Assembly (NCBI RefSeq): GCF_013409645.1
Contig: NZ_JACCBG010000001.1
Coordinates: 2,292,001-2,356,000, forward strand
DNA: 64,000 bases
Origin: Nocardioides panaciterrulae
GTDB lineage: Bacteria; Actinomycetota; Actinomycetes; Propionibacteriales; Nocardioidaceae
Direction: 5' to 3'
Below the pieces are notes generated by a model. The model did no database searches and was not told the origin of the DNA. It worked only from the letters and a program-made list of their open reading frames with translations. A program made the translations under genes and the position numbers. Shown one piece after another: positions 40,837-49,693 of this stretch (position 1 is its first letter; every line of letters begins with the position of its first letter).

Positions 40837-41619
40837 TCAGCCGCGTCCGGCCAGCGCCTCGCACGCCTCGGCCACGGCCGTGGCCGCCCCGGCGACCGAC
40901 CAGGTCACGCCGCCCGCCTCGACCTGGCGGGCCACCCCGCCGACGCCGCGGATGATGGCCGCCCCGGGCAGCCGGTCCCAGTCGGCGACCCCGTGCTGGA
41001 AGCTCACGCCCAGCTGGCCCTGCGCGATCGCGGTGGCGTCCATGCTGGCGGAGCCGAGCATCCGGAGGGTGGCGACCCTCGACGCCACCCGCGAGAACGC
41101 CGCCACCCGCGGGTGGTCGTCGTACGGCGGGTGCAGGTAGGTGCTCGCGCACGTCTCCCCCAGGCTGACGTCGACCAGCGCGGCCATCGGGGCGCCGTTG
41201 CGCGTGGACGGCAGCTGGGGGCCGCCGACGAACAGCACGTCGTCGTGAGGGTGGTAGATCGCCCCGAGGAGCACGTCCTCGCCGTCCACCAAGGCGATCG
41301 CCGAGCACCACCAGCTCAGGCCCCGGTGGAAGTTGTAGGTGCCGTCGACCGGGTCGATCACCCAGGAGCGGCCACTGGTGCTCGTGCGGTCGGTGCCCTC
41401 CTCGCCCAGGATCCCGTCCTCCGGCCGTTCGCGGCCGAGGCGCTCCACGACGAGGCGCTCGGCCGCGTGGTCCGCGTCGGTGACCAGGTCCGACACCGAG
41501 GTCTTCTGCTCGGCTTCGAGCCCGCCCCGGCGCATCCGGGCCGCGAGCCGGCCGGCCTCGCGGACCAGCTCGCCGGCGAGCGCCGCATCCGCGGCCAACG
41601 ACGGCAGCGAGCCGGTCAT
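40837..41619 (-). CDS. Inositol-monophosphatase-family phosphatase
   Basis: 260 residues. Metal-binding motifs of the family: GEEGTD, WVIDPVDGTYNF and the C-terminal GVADWDRLPGAA (the usual W-D-x-A-A region). It could hydrolyse inositol-1-phosphate, histidinol phosphate or 3'-phosphoadenosine 5'-phosphate; the nearby pgsA makes an inositol-phosphate link attractive but unproven. ATG overlaps the HIT gene stop as ATGA. Confidence 0.85.
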   Translation of the reverse strand: MTGSLPSLAADAALAGELVREAGRLAARMRRGGLEAEQKTSVSDLVTDADHAAERLVVERLGRERPEDGILGEEGTDRTSTSGRSWVIDPVDGTYNFHRGLSWWCSAIALVDGEDVLLGAIYHPHDDVLFVGGPQLPSTRNGAPMAALVDVSLGETCASTYLHPPYDDHPRVAAFSRVASRVATLRMLGSASMDATAIAQGQLGVSFQHGVADWDRLPGAAIIRGVGGVARQVEAGGVTWSVAGAATAVAEACEALAGRG

Positions 41620-42182
41620 CCGGCACTCCCCCACGCCTTCGCGAGCAGTTCCCGGGTGTCGGCCAGCAGCTCGGGCAGGGTCTTGGTGCGGCCGATGATC
41701 GGCATGAAGTTCTGGTCGCCGGGCCAGCGGGGCACCACGTGCTGGTGCAGGTGGGCGGCGATGCCGGCGCCGGCGATGTAGCCCTGGTTCATGCCGATGT
41801 TGAAGCCCTTGGCCCCCGAGACCGCCCGCACCACCCGCATCGCCTCGCGGGTGAGGTCGCTGATCTCCGCGGCCTCGGCGTCGGTCGTCTCGGTGTAGTC
41901 CGCGATGTGCCGGTACGGGCAGACCAGCAGGTGCCCCGGGGCGTAGGGGTAGAGGTTCAGCACGGCGTACGCCAGCTCGCCTCGGTGCACGACCAGCCCA
42001 TCGGCGTCCTCGAGCCGCGGGATCCGGCAGAACGGGCACTCCCCCGCGGTGTCGTCCGCGGGCTTGTTCTCACCCCGGATGTAGGCCATCCGGTGCGGCG
42101 TCCACAGCCGGTCGAGCCCGTCGGGTCCGCCGATCCCGTCCTGGCGCACCGTGCCTTCGTCGACGTCCTCGTAGCCCTCCAT
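41616..42182 (-). CDS. HIT-domain protein (AP4A phosphorylase type)
   Basis: 188 residues. The histidine triad is HLHQHVV, preceded by ECPFCRIPRLED with a CxxC zinc pair and by GHLLVCPYRH. It matches the mycobacterial HIT protein found beside pgsA1 and thrS, shown to phosphorolyse diadenosine tetraphosphate. ATG start, 34 bases from a divergent acetyltransferase gene. Confidence 0.9.
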   Translation of the reverse strand: MEGYEDVDEGTVRQDGIGGPDGLDRLWTPHRMAYIRGENKPADDTAGECPFCRIPRLEDADGLVVHRGELAYAVLNLYPYAPGHLLVCPYRHIADYTETTDAEAAEISDLTREAMRVVRAVSGAKGFNIGMNQGYIAGAGIAAHLHQHVVPRWPGDQNFMPIIGRTKTLPELLADTRELLAKAWGSAG

Positions 42183-42216
42183 GGCTGCCGATCCTAGGCT
42201 CACTACGGTGGGTCCC

Positions 42217-42699
42217 ATGGACACCGCCCTGCTCCGCCCCGGGACCCCCGAGGACGCCGCCGAGGTCGCCGAGGTCTGGCACCGCGGCTGGCACGACGGC
42301 CACGCGGGCCACGTGCCCGACGGCCTGACCGCCGCTCGGACGCTGGCGGCCTTCCGGGACCGCGCCGCGGCCGCCGTCGAAGTCACCACGGTGGCCGTGG
42401 TCGACCACCGGGTCGCCGGCTTCGTGATGGTGGTCGGCGACGAGGTCGAGCAGGTCTTCGTCGACCGGGCGCACCGTGGCGGCGGGCTGGCCGCGGCGCT
42501 GCTCGACGAGGCCGAGAGGCAGGTCGCGGCGACGGGGTACGACGTGGCCTGGCTGGCCGTGGTCGGGGGCAACGCCCGGGCGCGGCGGTTCTACGAGCGG
42601 CGTGGCTGGGCCGACGAGGGCGACCTGCCCTACGAGGTCACCGCGCACGGCGAGACCTTCGTCTCGCCGTGCCGGCGCTACACCAAGCGGCTGCGCTGA
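42217..42699 (+). CDS. GNAT-family N-acetyltransferase
   Basis: 160 residues from ATG 42217. VEQVFVDRAHRGGGLAAALL contains the acetyl-CoA loop, followed by GNARARRFYERRGW. Divergent from the HIT gene; TAGGCT at 42195-42200 lies where a -10 element would be. It ends 20 bases from thrS, which faces it. Substrate unknown. Confidence 0.85.
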   Translation: MDTALLRPGTPEDAAEVAEVWHRGWHDGHAGHVPDGLTAARTLAAFRDRAAAAVEVTTVAVVDHRVAGFVMVVGDEVEQVFVDRAHRGGGLAAALLDEAERQVAATGYDVAWLAVVGGNARARRFYERRGWADEGDLPYEVTAHGETFVSPCRRYTKRLR

Positions 42700-42718
42700 C
42701 CTCCCGCGACTTCGGGGC

Positions 42719-44713
42719 TCAGACCTGCTCGCGGGACTCCACGGCCGCCACCACCCGGGCGATGGCCTCCGCGACCGGGACGCCGTTCTCCTGGTGTCCG
42801 TCGCGGTAGCGGAACGAGACCGCACCGGCCTCGACGTCGTCGTCGCCGGCGATGATCATGAACGGCACCTTCTGCAGCTGGGCGTTGCGGATCTTCTTCT
42901 GCATCCGGTCGTCGGAGTCGTCGACCTCCACCCGCAGCCCACGCGCCTTCATCTGCCGCGCGAGGTCGTAGAGGTAGTCGTTGTGCCGCTCGGCGACGGG
43001 GATCCCCTGGACCTGGACCGGCGCCAACCAGGGCGGGAAGGCCCCGGCGTAGTGCTCCACGAGGACACCGATGAACCGCTCGATGGAGCCGAACTTGGCC
43101 GAGTGGATCATCACCGGCTGCTGGCGCGAGCCGTCCTGGGCGACGTACTCGAGGTCGAACCGGTCGGCCGACGGCTGGTTGAAGTCGTACTGGATGGTCG
43201 ACATCTGCCAGGTGCGACCGATGGCGTCCCGCGCCTGCACCGAGATCTTCGGGCCGTAGTAGGCGGCCCCGCCCGGGTCGGGCACGAGCTCGAGACCGGA
43301 GTCGGTGGCGACCTTGGCCAGCACCGACGTGGCCAGCTCCCAGTCCTCGTCGGAGCCGATGAACTTGTCGGGCTTGGAGTCGTCGCGGGTGGACAGCTCG
43401 AGGTAGAAGTCGTCGAGCCCGAAGTCGCGGAACAGGCCGAGGCAGAAGTCGAGCAGGTGCTGGATCTCCGCGGGCGCCTGCTCCGGGGTGACGTAGGAGT
43501 GCGAGTCGTCCTGGGCGAAGCCGCGCACGCGGGTCAGGCCGTGGACCACGCCGGACTTCTCGTGGCGGTAGACGGACCCGAACTCGAAGAGCCGCAGCGG
43601 CAGCTCGCGGTAGGAGCGCTGCCGCGAACGGAAGATGAGGTTGTGCATCGGGCAGTTCATCGCCTTGAGGCGGTAGTCCATGCCGTCGACGTCGAGGGCC
43701 GGGAACATGCCCTCGCCGTAGTAGGGCAGGTGCCCGGAGGTGTAGAAGAGCCCCTCCTTGGCGATGTGGGGGGTGCCGACATACTCGAAGCCCTCCTCGA
43801 TGTGGCGCTGGCGGACGTAGTCCTCCATGACGCGCTTGATCACGCCCCCCTTGGGGTGGAAGACCGGCAGCCCCGAGCCGATCTCGTCCGGGAAGCTGAA
43901 CAGGTCGAGCTCGCGCCCGAGCTTGCGGTGGTCGCGGCGCTCGGCCTCCTCGATGCGGTGCAGGTGCTCCTCGAGCGCCTCCTTGGTCTCCCAGGCGGTG
44001 CCGTAGATGCGCTGGAGCTGCTTGTTCTTCTCGTCGCCGCGCCAGTACGCCGCGGCGCTGCGCATCAGCTTGAACGCCGGGATCCGCTTGGTGGTGGGCA
44101 GGTGCGGCCCGCGGCAGAGGTCGCTCCACGCGACGTCGCCGTTGCGGCGGATGTTGTCGTAGATGGTCAGCTCACCGGCGCCGACCTCGACCGAGGCGCC
44201 CTCAGCGGCGTCCTCGCCCTTGCCGGAGCCCTTCAGGCCGATCAGCTCGACCTTGTAGGGCTCGTCCTTGAGCTCCGCGATCGCGTCGTGGTCGGAGACC
44301 GGTCGGCGGGAGAACCGCTGATTCTCCTTGATGATCTTGCGCATCGCGGTCTCGATCTTCGCGAGGTCCTCGGGCACGAAGGGCGTCTCGACGTCGAAGT
44401 CGTAGTAGAAGCCGTTCTCGATCGGCGGGCCGATGCCGAGCCGCGCCTCGGGCCAGAGCTGCTGCACGGCCTGGGCCATCACGTGGGCGGTCGAGTGCCG
44501 CAGGATGTCGCGGCCGTCGGCGCTGTCGATGGCGACACCCTCGACCTCGTCGCCGTCGCCGACCTCGTACGCCAGGTCCTTCAGCACGCCACCGACCCGC
44601 GCGGCGATGACCGAGTCGTCGCCCGCGAAGAGCTCCCACGCCTTGGTGCCCGTCGTCACGGTCTTCTCCTCGCGCGCGTCGGCGTGGGCGAGGACGACCT
44701 TGATGTCGGACAC
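42719..44713 (-). CDS. thrS: Threonyl-tRNA synthetase
   Basis: 664 residues: TGS domain, editing domain ([18 protein letters not shown]), class II core (FRHEKSG-type [20 protein letters not shown]) and anticodon domain. I chose the GTG at 44711-44713, with AAGGAG upstream, over a longer frame that begins within the neighbouring gene's end and would translate a large inverted repeat. Confidence 0.95.
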   Translation of the reverse strand: MSDIKVVLAHADAREEKTVTTGTKAWELFAGDDSVIAARVGGVLKDLAYEVGDGDEVEGVAIDSADGRDILRHSTAHVMAQAVQQLWPEARLGIGPPIENGFYYDFDVETPFVPEDLAKIETAMRKIIKENQRFSRRPVSDHDAIAELKDEPYKVELIGLKGSGKGEDAAEGASVEVGAGELTIYDNIRRNGDVAWSDLCRGPHLPTTKRIPAFKLMRSAAAYWRGDEKNKQLQRIYGTAWETKEALEEHLHRIEEAERRDHRKLGRELDLFSFPDEIGSGLPVFHPKGGVIKRVMEDYVRQRHIEEGFEYVGTPHIAKEGLFYTSGHLPYYGEGMFPALDVDGMDYRLKAMNCPMHNLIFRSRQRSYRELPLRLFEFGSVYRHEKSGVVHGLTRVRGFAQDDSHSYVTPEQAPAEIQHLLDFCLGLFRDFGLDDFYLELSTRDDSKPDKFIGSDEDWELATSVLAKVATDSGLELVPDPGGAAYYGPKISVQARDAIGRTWQMSTIQYDFNQPSADRFDLEYVAQDGSRQQPVMIHSAKFGSIERFIGVLVEHYAGAFPPWLAPVQVQGIPVAERHNDYLYDLARQMKARGLRVEVDDSDDRMQKKIRNAQLQKVPFMIIAGDDDVEAGAVSFRYRDGHQENGVPVAEAIARVVAAVESREQV

Positions 44714-44748
44714 AGGAGTGCTCCTTGCAGTGGTAGCTCCGCTGATGC

Positions 44749-44785
44749 GGAACGGACCGGTCGATCGTATCGACCGGTCCGTTCC
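44749..44785. promoter_or_regulatory. Perfect 17-bp inverted repeat ahead of thrS
   Basis: GGAACGGACCGGTCGAT and its exact complement separated by CGT. It lies 36 bases upstream of the thrS start and 48 bases after the stop of the upstream reductase-like gene, on the same strand. It could be a U-less terminator for the upstream gene, an attenuator in the thrS leader, or an operator. Confidence 0.6.
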
Positions 44786-44832
44786 CGACGCGCTCGGGTT
44801 TCCGCCCGGAGCGCCCCTTGGTCGTGCGGCGC

Positions 44833-45528
44833 TCACATGTCGCGGTACCGCTTCGCCTCCGCCAGCTTCTCCTGGAGGAAGTCCGCGGTCACCTGGCGCG
44901 GCTGGGTGGGCGGCCAGGTGCTGCCGTCGCCGCCGTCGTAGAGGGTGGCGTACGCCGCGGTGTCGCGCTGGTAGCGCCAGCCCTCGGCGAGCGGGCCCAC
45001 GTCGTACGCGTCGTAGCCGATGCTGTCGAGGAAGCCGGTCACGGTCTGCTTCGCGTCGTCGTCGTCACCGGCGATGGCGAGCACGCTGCGCTCCGGGCTG
45101 TCGGCGGGACGGGCGAGCTCGAGCAGGTGACCGAAGTAGATGTTGTTGAAGGCCTTCACCACGTGCGAGTCCGGCAGGTGGGCCTGCAGCATCTCGGCGG
45201 TGGTCGTCGACTCCTCGTCGAGCTCGGCGATGTGGCCGTCGCGCTGCGGGTAGTAGTTGTTGGTGTCGATCACCACCTTGCCGCGCAACGGCTCGACCGG
45301 CACCTGCCGGTAGTTCTTCAGCGGGATCGTCACCACGACGATCTCGCCGGCCTCGGCCGCCTCCGCGGCGGTGGCCGCGCGGGCGTGCTCGCCCAGCTCG
45401 TCCACCAGGTCCGCCAGCGTCTCGGGGCCGCGACTGTTGCTGAGCACCACGTCGTGTCCCGCATTCACCGCGAGGCGCGCGACGGTGCTGCCGATGTGTC
45501 CGCTTCCGATCAGTCCGATGGTTGTCAT
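44833..45528 (-). CDS. NADPH-dependent oxidoreductase related to F420:NADPH reductase
   Basis: 231 residues. N-terminal Rossmann motif [20 protein letters not shown] and SNSRGPE for the NADP phosphate; VTIPLKNYR and [13 protein letters not shown] follow. This is the family of NAD(P)-binding proteins that includes F420-dependent NADP reductases and archaeal-type FNO-like enzymes; actual cofactor partner uncertain. The ATG at 45526-45528 is preferred over longer GTG starts. Confidence 0.85.
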   Translation of the reverse strand: MTTIGLIGSGHIGSTVARLAVNAGHDVVLSNSRGPETLADLVDELGEHARAATAAEAAEAGEIVVVTIPLKNYRQVPVEPLRGKVVIDTNNYYPQRDGHIAELDEESTTTAEMLQAHLPDSHVVKAFNNIYFGHLLELARPADSPERSVLAIAGDDDDAKQTVTGFLDSIGYDAYDVGPLAEGWRYQRDTAAYATLYDGGDGSTWPPTQPRQVTADFLQEKLAEAKRYRDM

Positions 45529-45704
45529 GGAAGGCAGAACGGCGGCGCCGGTCCGATCATTCCGTCGTCGGTCGCGGACGGCCTCCCGCCCCCTCGACGG
45601 CCCTCGACGGCCGCTGCCACCGAGCACCCTGCGGGTAGGCTCGGGATCAACCGACCTGCCGGCCAGCTCGCGGAGTTGCGGGGCAGGAATGAAGGGCGGG
45701 CGTC

Positions 45705-46178
45705 ATGGCGACGTCACCGACAGCGCACTCCGGCACGCTTCCCGTGCGAGAGCCGTTGCGACTCCGGCTCCGCAACCCGACCGGCGCCGAGCACGTCGAC
45801 GGCGCCTGGTGGCCGCAGTCCCGCGATCTCCAGGCCGAGGCCGCGGACCTGGTCGACAACTTCCCGCCCGAGGCGGGCCAGGTCGATCGCCTCCTGTTCT
45901 CCCGGCCGGACTGGGACAGCCCGACGGTCGGCGGTCGGGGCGTGTCGCGGATCCGCGCCCGGCGCGGGTGGGTGCAGGCGGGCTCGTTCGCGAGCGACGA
46001 CACCCACCTGATGGTGCTCAGCGTGGCGTCCGGGCGTCGCCTCAGGCTGGTCGTCGTCCCCAGCGACACCGACCCGGTCGAGGCCGCGCGGCGCGTCCAC
46101 GCCGCGGGTGGGCTCGAGCTCGAGCGTGACGATGAGGCGGACCTGGCGAGATGGGACGACGAGCACCCCTCGAGCTGA
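45705..46178 (+). CDS. DUF5994-family-like actinobacterial protein
   Basis: 157 residues, ATG start. No signal peptide or membrane helix. The pattern LRLRNPTGAEHVDGAWWPQSRDLQAE with a following SRPDWDS is typical of an uncharacterised actinobacterial family (DUF5994, as I recall). Followed by a second small gene 46 bases on in the same direction; both probably share a transcript. Confidence 0.7.
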   Translation: MATSPTAHSGTLPVREPLRLRLRNPTGAEHVDGAWWPQSRDLQAEAADLVDNFPPEAGQVDRLLFSRPDWDSPTVGGRGVSRIRARRGWVQAGSFASDDTHLMVLSVASGRRLRLVVVPSDTDPVEAARRVHAAGGLELERDDEADLARWDDEHPSS

Positions 46179-46224
46179 GCCCGACGACAAGCCCGACGAC
46201 AAGCCCGAGGTCAAGGAGGATGCG

Positions 46225-46479
46225 ATGGCGTACCTGATGCTCTACGGCGTCGGTTGGACCCAGCGCTGGCGCATCGCCGATGGCGCCGTGGCCGAGGTCA
46301 AGGAGGAGATCGACCGGGTGGGTCGCGACGAGACCACGCACGTCCAGGTGGTCGACCCCGGCTCGGAGGAGACGACGACGCTGGTGGTGGCCTGGCGGCA
46401 CGTGGCGACCGCGGTCGTCCTCGGCTCCGAGCAGGGCCCACCGGGCAGCCCGGCCGAGCCGGCCGGGCAGTACCCCTGA
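46225..46479 (+). CDS. Small hypothetical protein
   Basis: 84 residues from ATG 46225, with a strong AAGGAGG seven bases upstream. The body, AYLMLYGVGWTQRWRIADGA and TTLVVAWRHVATAVVL, looks like a compact beta-rich fold; no family recognised. Just before it, the 3' end of the upstream gene region repeats cccgacgacaag twice, outside the coding frame chosen. Confidence 0.6.
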   Translation: MAYLMLYGVGWTQRWRIADGAVAEVKEEIDRVGRDETTHVQVVDPGSEETTTLVVAWRHVATAVVLGSEQGPPGSPAEPAGQYP

Positions 46480-46484
46480 GCCTG

Positions 46485-46555
46485 ACCGCCCGGATCACGG
46501 CTGCCGGATCCAGACGGCCGCAGCGCGCGCTGTCCGCGCGGCAGGCGCGGGCGGT
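46485..46555. terminator. Possible bidirectional terminator between convergent genes
   Basis: ACCGCCCG and CGGGCGGT form the base of a fold that also contains GCGCGC/GCGCG segments, between the end of the 84-residue gene and the end of the lipoprotein gene. The loop is long, so this is weak. Confidence 0.25.
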
Positions 46556-46579
46556 TCTCCCCCGGCCACCGGATCGCGA

Positions 46580-47191
46580 TCAGGGGCCGCTCAGCGCGAG
46601 GTCGACCGACACGACCCTGCCGGATCCGTCGAGCGCCACCGCCACCGCGAAGTCGGAGAAGCAGTCGCGGCGCTCCTCTTGGGGTCGGATCCAGACCGTC
46701 GTTCCGGCGTCGGCGGCCGGCGGCCGGTAGCTGTTGCAGCCGACAGCGGTCGGGGTCTCGGTCGAGTAGACGACATGACCGCCGTCTTGGCTCAAGCTCG
46801 CAATTGTGCCGAGCGGCGACACGGGGCAGTCTCGTCCTTCGTACGTCGTCGTCCGTTCCGGGCAGCCGTCCCAGGTCTCAGGGCGATCGGCGACGTCGGG
46901 ACCAAACCGTGCCACCTGCTCGCCGCTGATGCGATAGACGACTGCAGCCGCCCACGGGACGGCTGGGCGGCCGCCTCCGGCGAACCTCGTGAATGCTTCG
47001 GCCGCTGACGTGCCGGACGACGGCGGCAAGGTGTCGCCGGTCCGCTGCGTAGTCGAGGAAGGCGAGAGCGGAGCCCGCGTGGTGGGCGCGGCGGACGCCG
47101 GCTCAGCGGCCCCGTCGGAGCCACAGGCCTCGAGGCTCATCGAAGCAACGAGCACGAACAGCGCGAGCATGGCGCACGAGATGCGTCCCAC
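46580..47191 (-). CDS. Putative lipoprotein
   Basis: 203 residues from a GTG at 47189-47191 with GAGG upstream. Signal helix MLALFVLVASMSLEAC gives a lipobox SLEAC; a Ser/Thr/Pro-rich tether follows, and then a domain with several cysteines (GCPERTTTYEGRDC, VGCNSY, DCFSD), suggesting disulfides outside the cell. No family recognised. An ATG seven codons further is an alternative start. Confidence 0.65.
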   Translation of the reverse strand: MGRISCAMLALFVLVASMSLEACGSDGAAEPASAAPTTRAPLSPSSTTQRTGDTLPPSSGTSAAEAFTRFAGGGRPAVPWAAAVVYRISGEQVARFGPDVADRPETWDGCPERTTTYEGRDCPVSPLGTIASLSQDGGHVVYSTETPTAVGCNSYRPPAADAGTTVWIRPQEERRDCFSDFAVAVALDGSGRVVSVDLALSGP

Positions 47192-47455
47192 GACCGGTCC
47201 TCTAGGCAGTCTGCTGATCGGGGTGTCCCCGGAGGTGAAGACGCCTGTCGACCCGCACTTGTTGTCCGGTTCGCCGCACGAGTCCGCGACCACGGGCCAG
47301 CGCGGGCGTCGCAGCGCAATCCGGCTGATCCTCCCGGGAGGAGAAGTCCCCGGCGGGCTCGGCGGTGCGGATGTGCCACGGACCGGGCGGCGCCAAGGGG
47401 CTTCCGGACACGGGGCCAGGTCGGCCGATCATGGCTCTGACCTGCGGTAGTTCGG

Positions 47456-47527
47456 TGGGCGATACTGGGTTCGAACCAGTGACCTCTTCGGTGTGAACGA
47501 AGCGCGCTACCACTGCGCCAATCGCCC
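47456..47527 (-). tRNA. tRNA-Val (anticodon CAC)
   Basis: 72 bases. Acceptor GGGCGAT pairs with ATCGCCC plus discriminator A; D-arm GCGCAGTGGTAGCGC; anticodon stem CTTCG/CGAAG with loop TTCACAC; T-arm GGTTCGAACC. Reads GUG codons. No CCA encoded. Its 3' end differs at one base from the tRNA-Val(GAC) copy used as an integration site 1.8 kb away. Confidence 0.95.
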
Positions 47528-47697
47528 CGGTCGCGGGCCGCGGGCGGGGCCCGCGGTGCGGTCACGGACTTTAGCGCATGGCGCTGTCGGACTCACATTC
47601 CGGGCCCAAGGTCCCTGTCGCGCCACCATCGCCAGGGGGCACCGTCGACTCAGCAGACCGACCAGGGGGGCGGTCAGGGCAGGACGGGGAACCGCAC

Positions 47698-48132
47698 GTG
47701 AGCCACAAGCCGGGTCTGAAGGCACTCTCGCAGGAGCTGACGCTGCAGTGCATCGACGCCAAGGGGCGCGGCGTCGAGCTCGTGGCCTCCTTCGGCTACG
47801 ACCCCGAGGACCCGTTCGCCGTCTGGATCACCTTCCCCTCGGCCCAGGGCGACATCCGGTGGGCCATGTGCCGCCAGACGCTGCTCAAGGGGCTCACCGA
47901 CCCCGCCGGCGCGGGTGACCTCGAGATGTGGCCGAGCATCGACCACGAGGGCCGGGCGGTCGTGGTGCTGGAGTTCCGCTCCCCCGCCGGCCGGCTGGTG
48001 GCCCAGGCGCACACGCACGAGGTCTACCGGTTCCTGACCCGCACGCTCGCGGTCGTCCCGCTGGGCACCGAGTCCGACCAGCTGGACGTCGACGCGATGC
48101 TCACCGGGCTGCTCGGCTCCCGGTCGGACTAG
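47698..48132 (+). CDS. SsgA-like sporulation/cell-division protein
   Basis: 144 residues from GTG 47698 (GACGGGGA upstream). SsgA-like proteins of Streptomyces guide septum placement; SsgB positions FtsZ. Family marks seen: LTLQCIDAKG near the start, FGYDPEDPFAVWITFP, and the end region VYRFLTRTLAVVPLGTESDQLDVDAML. Lineages that do not sporulate keep an SsgB-like copy, so a division role is likely. Its TAG stop overlaps the TAG stop of pabC. Confidence 0.85.
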   Translation: MSHKPGLKALSQELTLQCIDAKGRGVELVASFGYDPEDPFAVWITFPSAQGDIRWAMCRQTLLKGLTDPAGAGDLEMWPSIDHEGRAVVVLEFRSPAGRLVAQAHTHEVYRFLTRTLAVVPLGTESDQLDVDAMLTGLLGSRSD

Positions 48133-48959
48133 CGGAGGTCGATGCCGAGCAGCTCCGGCTCGCGCCGGCGCCAGGTCTCGGCGAACTCACGGGTGACCGG
48201 CCCCGGGGCGGGCAGCTCGCGCTCGTCCCAGGCCGCCACGCCCTGCACGTCACGCGTGGTCGAGGTCAGGAAGATCTCGGTGGCGCGGGCGACCTCCGCC
48301 AGCGGCTCGTCGACCTCGACGCCACCGCACCAGTCGAGGACCAGCGCCCTCGTCACGCCCGCGAGGCAACCGCTCGCGAGCGTCGGTGTGCGGACCTCGC
48401 CGTCGACGACGTAGAAGACGTTGGAGCCGGTGCCCTCACACAGCTGCCCGGCCAGGTTCGCGAAGACCGCCTCACTCGCTCCCCGGCGCGCCGCCTCGGC
48501 GAGCGCCACGACGTTCTCGGCGTACGACGTGGTCTTGAGGCCGGTCAGCGCGCCCCGCTCGTTGCGCGGCCACGGCACGGTGGCGACCCGGGTCGTCGCC
48601 GGCGTCGGCGACATCGCGTCGCCCACCACCACCAAGGTCGGCGGCTGGTCCCCTCGTGCGGAGCCGAGTGGGGCCGGGCCGCCGGTGTAGGTGATCCGCA
48701 GCCGGCCCAGGACCAGCCCGGGACCGTCGAGGACGGCGGCCACGCCCCGGCGTACGGCGTCCTGGTCGAGCTCGGGCAGGCCGAGCCCGGCCGCCGAGCG
48801 CGCCAGGCGCTCGAGGTGCAGCCTGAGGGCGAACGGCCGGCCCTCGACGACCTTCACCGTCTCGAAGACCCCGTCGCCCACGGTGAAGCCGTGGTCGGAG
48901 ACCCGAAGCGCCGGAGAGGTCGCATCGGGCAGCAGTTCACCGTTCATCCAGGCGCGCAT
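48129..48959 (-). CDS. pabC: Aminodeoxychorismate lyase / class IV aminotransferase
   Basis: 276 residues of the PLP fold-type IV family. The PLP lysine lies in LTGLKTTSYAENV; ANLAGQLCEGTGSNVF contains the family Glu and the phosphate loop, and SGCLAGVTRALVL follows. PabC makes p-aminobenzoate for folate; D-amino acid or branched-chain aminotransferase activity cannot be excluded on sequence alone. ATG start. Convergent with the SsgA-like gene. Confidence 0.8.
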   Translation of the reverse strand: MRAWMNGELLPDATSPALRVSDHGFTVGDGVFETVKVVEGRPFALRLHLERLARSAAGLGLPELDQDAVRRGVAAVLDGPGLVLGRLRITYTGGPAPLGSARGDQPPTLVVVGDAMSPTPATTRVATVPWPRNERGALTGLKTTSYAENVVALAEAARRGASEAVFANLAGQLCEGTGSNVFYVVDGEVRTPTLASGCLAGVTRALVLDWCGGVEVDEPLAEVARATEIFLTSTTRDVQGVAAWDERELPAPGPVTREFAETWRRREPELLGIDLR

Positions 48960-49097
48960 GAAGCCACTCTAGAAGGGCTCCATGCGGGTGTTTCCGGCAC
49001 GAAACGCCGCCCCCAGGACCCGATTTTGCACGTCCGGGGGCATCGGCTACTGTTCTCACGTCGCCGCGGCCCGGGCCACCGGGAAGCGGAGAGACAA

Positions 49098-49170
49098 GCG
49101 GACGTAGCTCAGTTGGTAGAGCGCAACCTTGCCAAGGTTGAGGTCGCGAGTTCGAGCCTCGTCGTCCGCT
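49098..49170 (+). tRNA. tRNA-Gly (anticodon GCC)
   Basis: 73 bases. Acceptor GCGGACG/CGTCCGC, D-loop AGTTGGTAGA, anticodon stem CAACC/GGTTG with loop TTGCCAA, T-arm GCGAGTTCGAGCCTCG. First of three plus-strand tRNAs. Confidence 0.96.
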
Positions 49171-49202
49171 CGGAGAGGTCTCTCTCACGGTTTGGCCTCC
49201 AC

Positions 49203-49273
49203 GGTGGAGTGGCCGAGAGGCGAGGCAACGGACTGCAAATCCGTCTACACGGGTTCAAATCCCGTCTCCACCT
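49203..49273 (+). tRNA. tRNA-Cys (anticodon GCA)
   Basis: 71 bases. Acceptor GGTGGAG/CTCCACC with the U discriminator expected for Cys; anticodon stem ACGGA/TCCGT with loop CTGCAAA; T-arm GGGTTCAAATCCC. Confidence 0.95.
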
Positions 49274-49314
49274 CGAACACCATCGGTCCCACATGTGGGA
49301 CCCTTGTTGCTCTA

Positions 49315-49386
49315 GGGCGATTGGCGCAGTGGTAGCGCGCTTCCTTGACACGGAAGAGGTCACTGGTTCAAACCCAGTATCGCCCA
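49315..49386 (+). tRNA. tRNA-Val (anticodon GAC)
   Basis: 72 bases. Acceptor GGGCGAT/ATCGCCC with discriminator A; anticodon stem CTTCC/GGAAG with loop TTGACAC; T-arm CTGGTTCAAACCCAG. Its 3' 20 bases are the attB core of the adjoining integrated element, so the tRNA is rebuilt intact by the integration. Confidence 0.96.
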
Positions 49387-49387
49387 C
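49367..49387 (+). other. attL core of the integrated element
   Basis: The tRNA-Val 3' end ttcaaacccagtatcgccca plus one more C, 21 bases identical to 62650-62670. After 14 diverged bases both copies are again followed by tcagaggccctttc (49402-49415 here). Confidence 0.88.
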
Positions 49388-49437
49388 AGAGAAACCGCAG
49401 GTCAGAGGCCCTTTCGAGGGCCTCGACTTGATTTCGA

Positions 49438-49452
49438 GGAACATACGAGGAA
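49438..49452 (+). repeat. 15-bp sequence shared by both ends of the element (left copy)
   Basis: ggaacatacgaggaa, identical to 62511-62525 just upstream of int. In the circular form the two copies would flank the attP core in the same orientation, as arm-type integrase sites do. A variant (two mismatches) is at 62720-62734 in the older remnant. Confidence 0.6.
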
Positions 49453-49486
49453 CAGCCAGCGGGCCCTTCTGGGCACGTTCGGACAC

Positions 49487-49693
49487 TCACCCAGCCCGGC
49501 GCCACCCGCCGACCGGTCGAGCGTCGATGAACCTCTCGATCGAGTCGAGCTTGATCCGCAACGTCTTGCGCCCGAGCCGTACGGCCTCGAGGTGCCCGTC
49601 GGCGATGTAGCGGCGCACGGTCTTCGTCGAGACCGCGAGGATGTCGGCCGCGTCGGTCAGCGACACGAGCTTGCGGGTGATGGTGGCAGCCAT
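49487..49693 (-). CDS. xis: Excisionase-like helix-turn-helix protein
   Basis: 68 residues of the MerR/AlpA-like DNA-binding fold used by recombination directionality factors: LVSLTDAADILAVSTKTVRRYIADGHLEAVRLGRKTLRI. ATG at 49691-49693. It reads towards attL; in the circular form the next gene on the same strand would be int, with attP between them. This arrangement would bring int under the xis promoter only after excision. Confidence 0.88.
   Translation of the reverse strand: MAATITRKLVSLTDAADILAVSTKTVRRYIADGHLEAVRLGRKTLRIKLDSIERFIDARPVGGWRRAG

Noticed and set aside
37830..40955. A 1041-codon plus-strand open frame antisense to pdxS, pgsA and neighbours
   Set aside because: Same shadow effect; the minus strand holds recognisable enzymes with motifs throughout.
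44749..44785. T-box riboswitch for thrS
   Set aside because: No specifier loop or T-box sequence could be found; only a simple palindrome is present.
47202..47513. A small protein gene upstream of the lipoprotein
   Set aside because: The frame runs through the tRNA-Val(CAC) gene and has no protein character.
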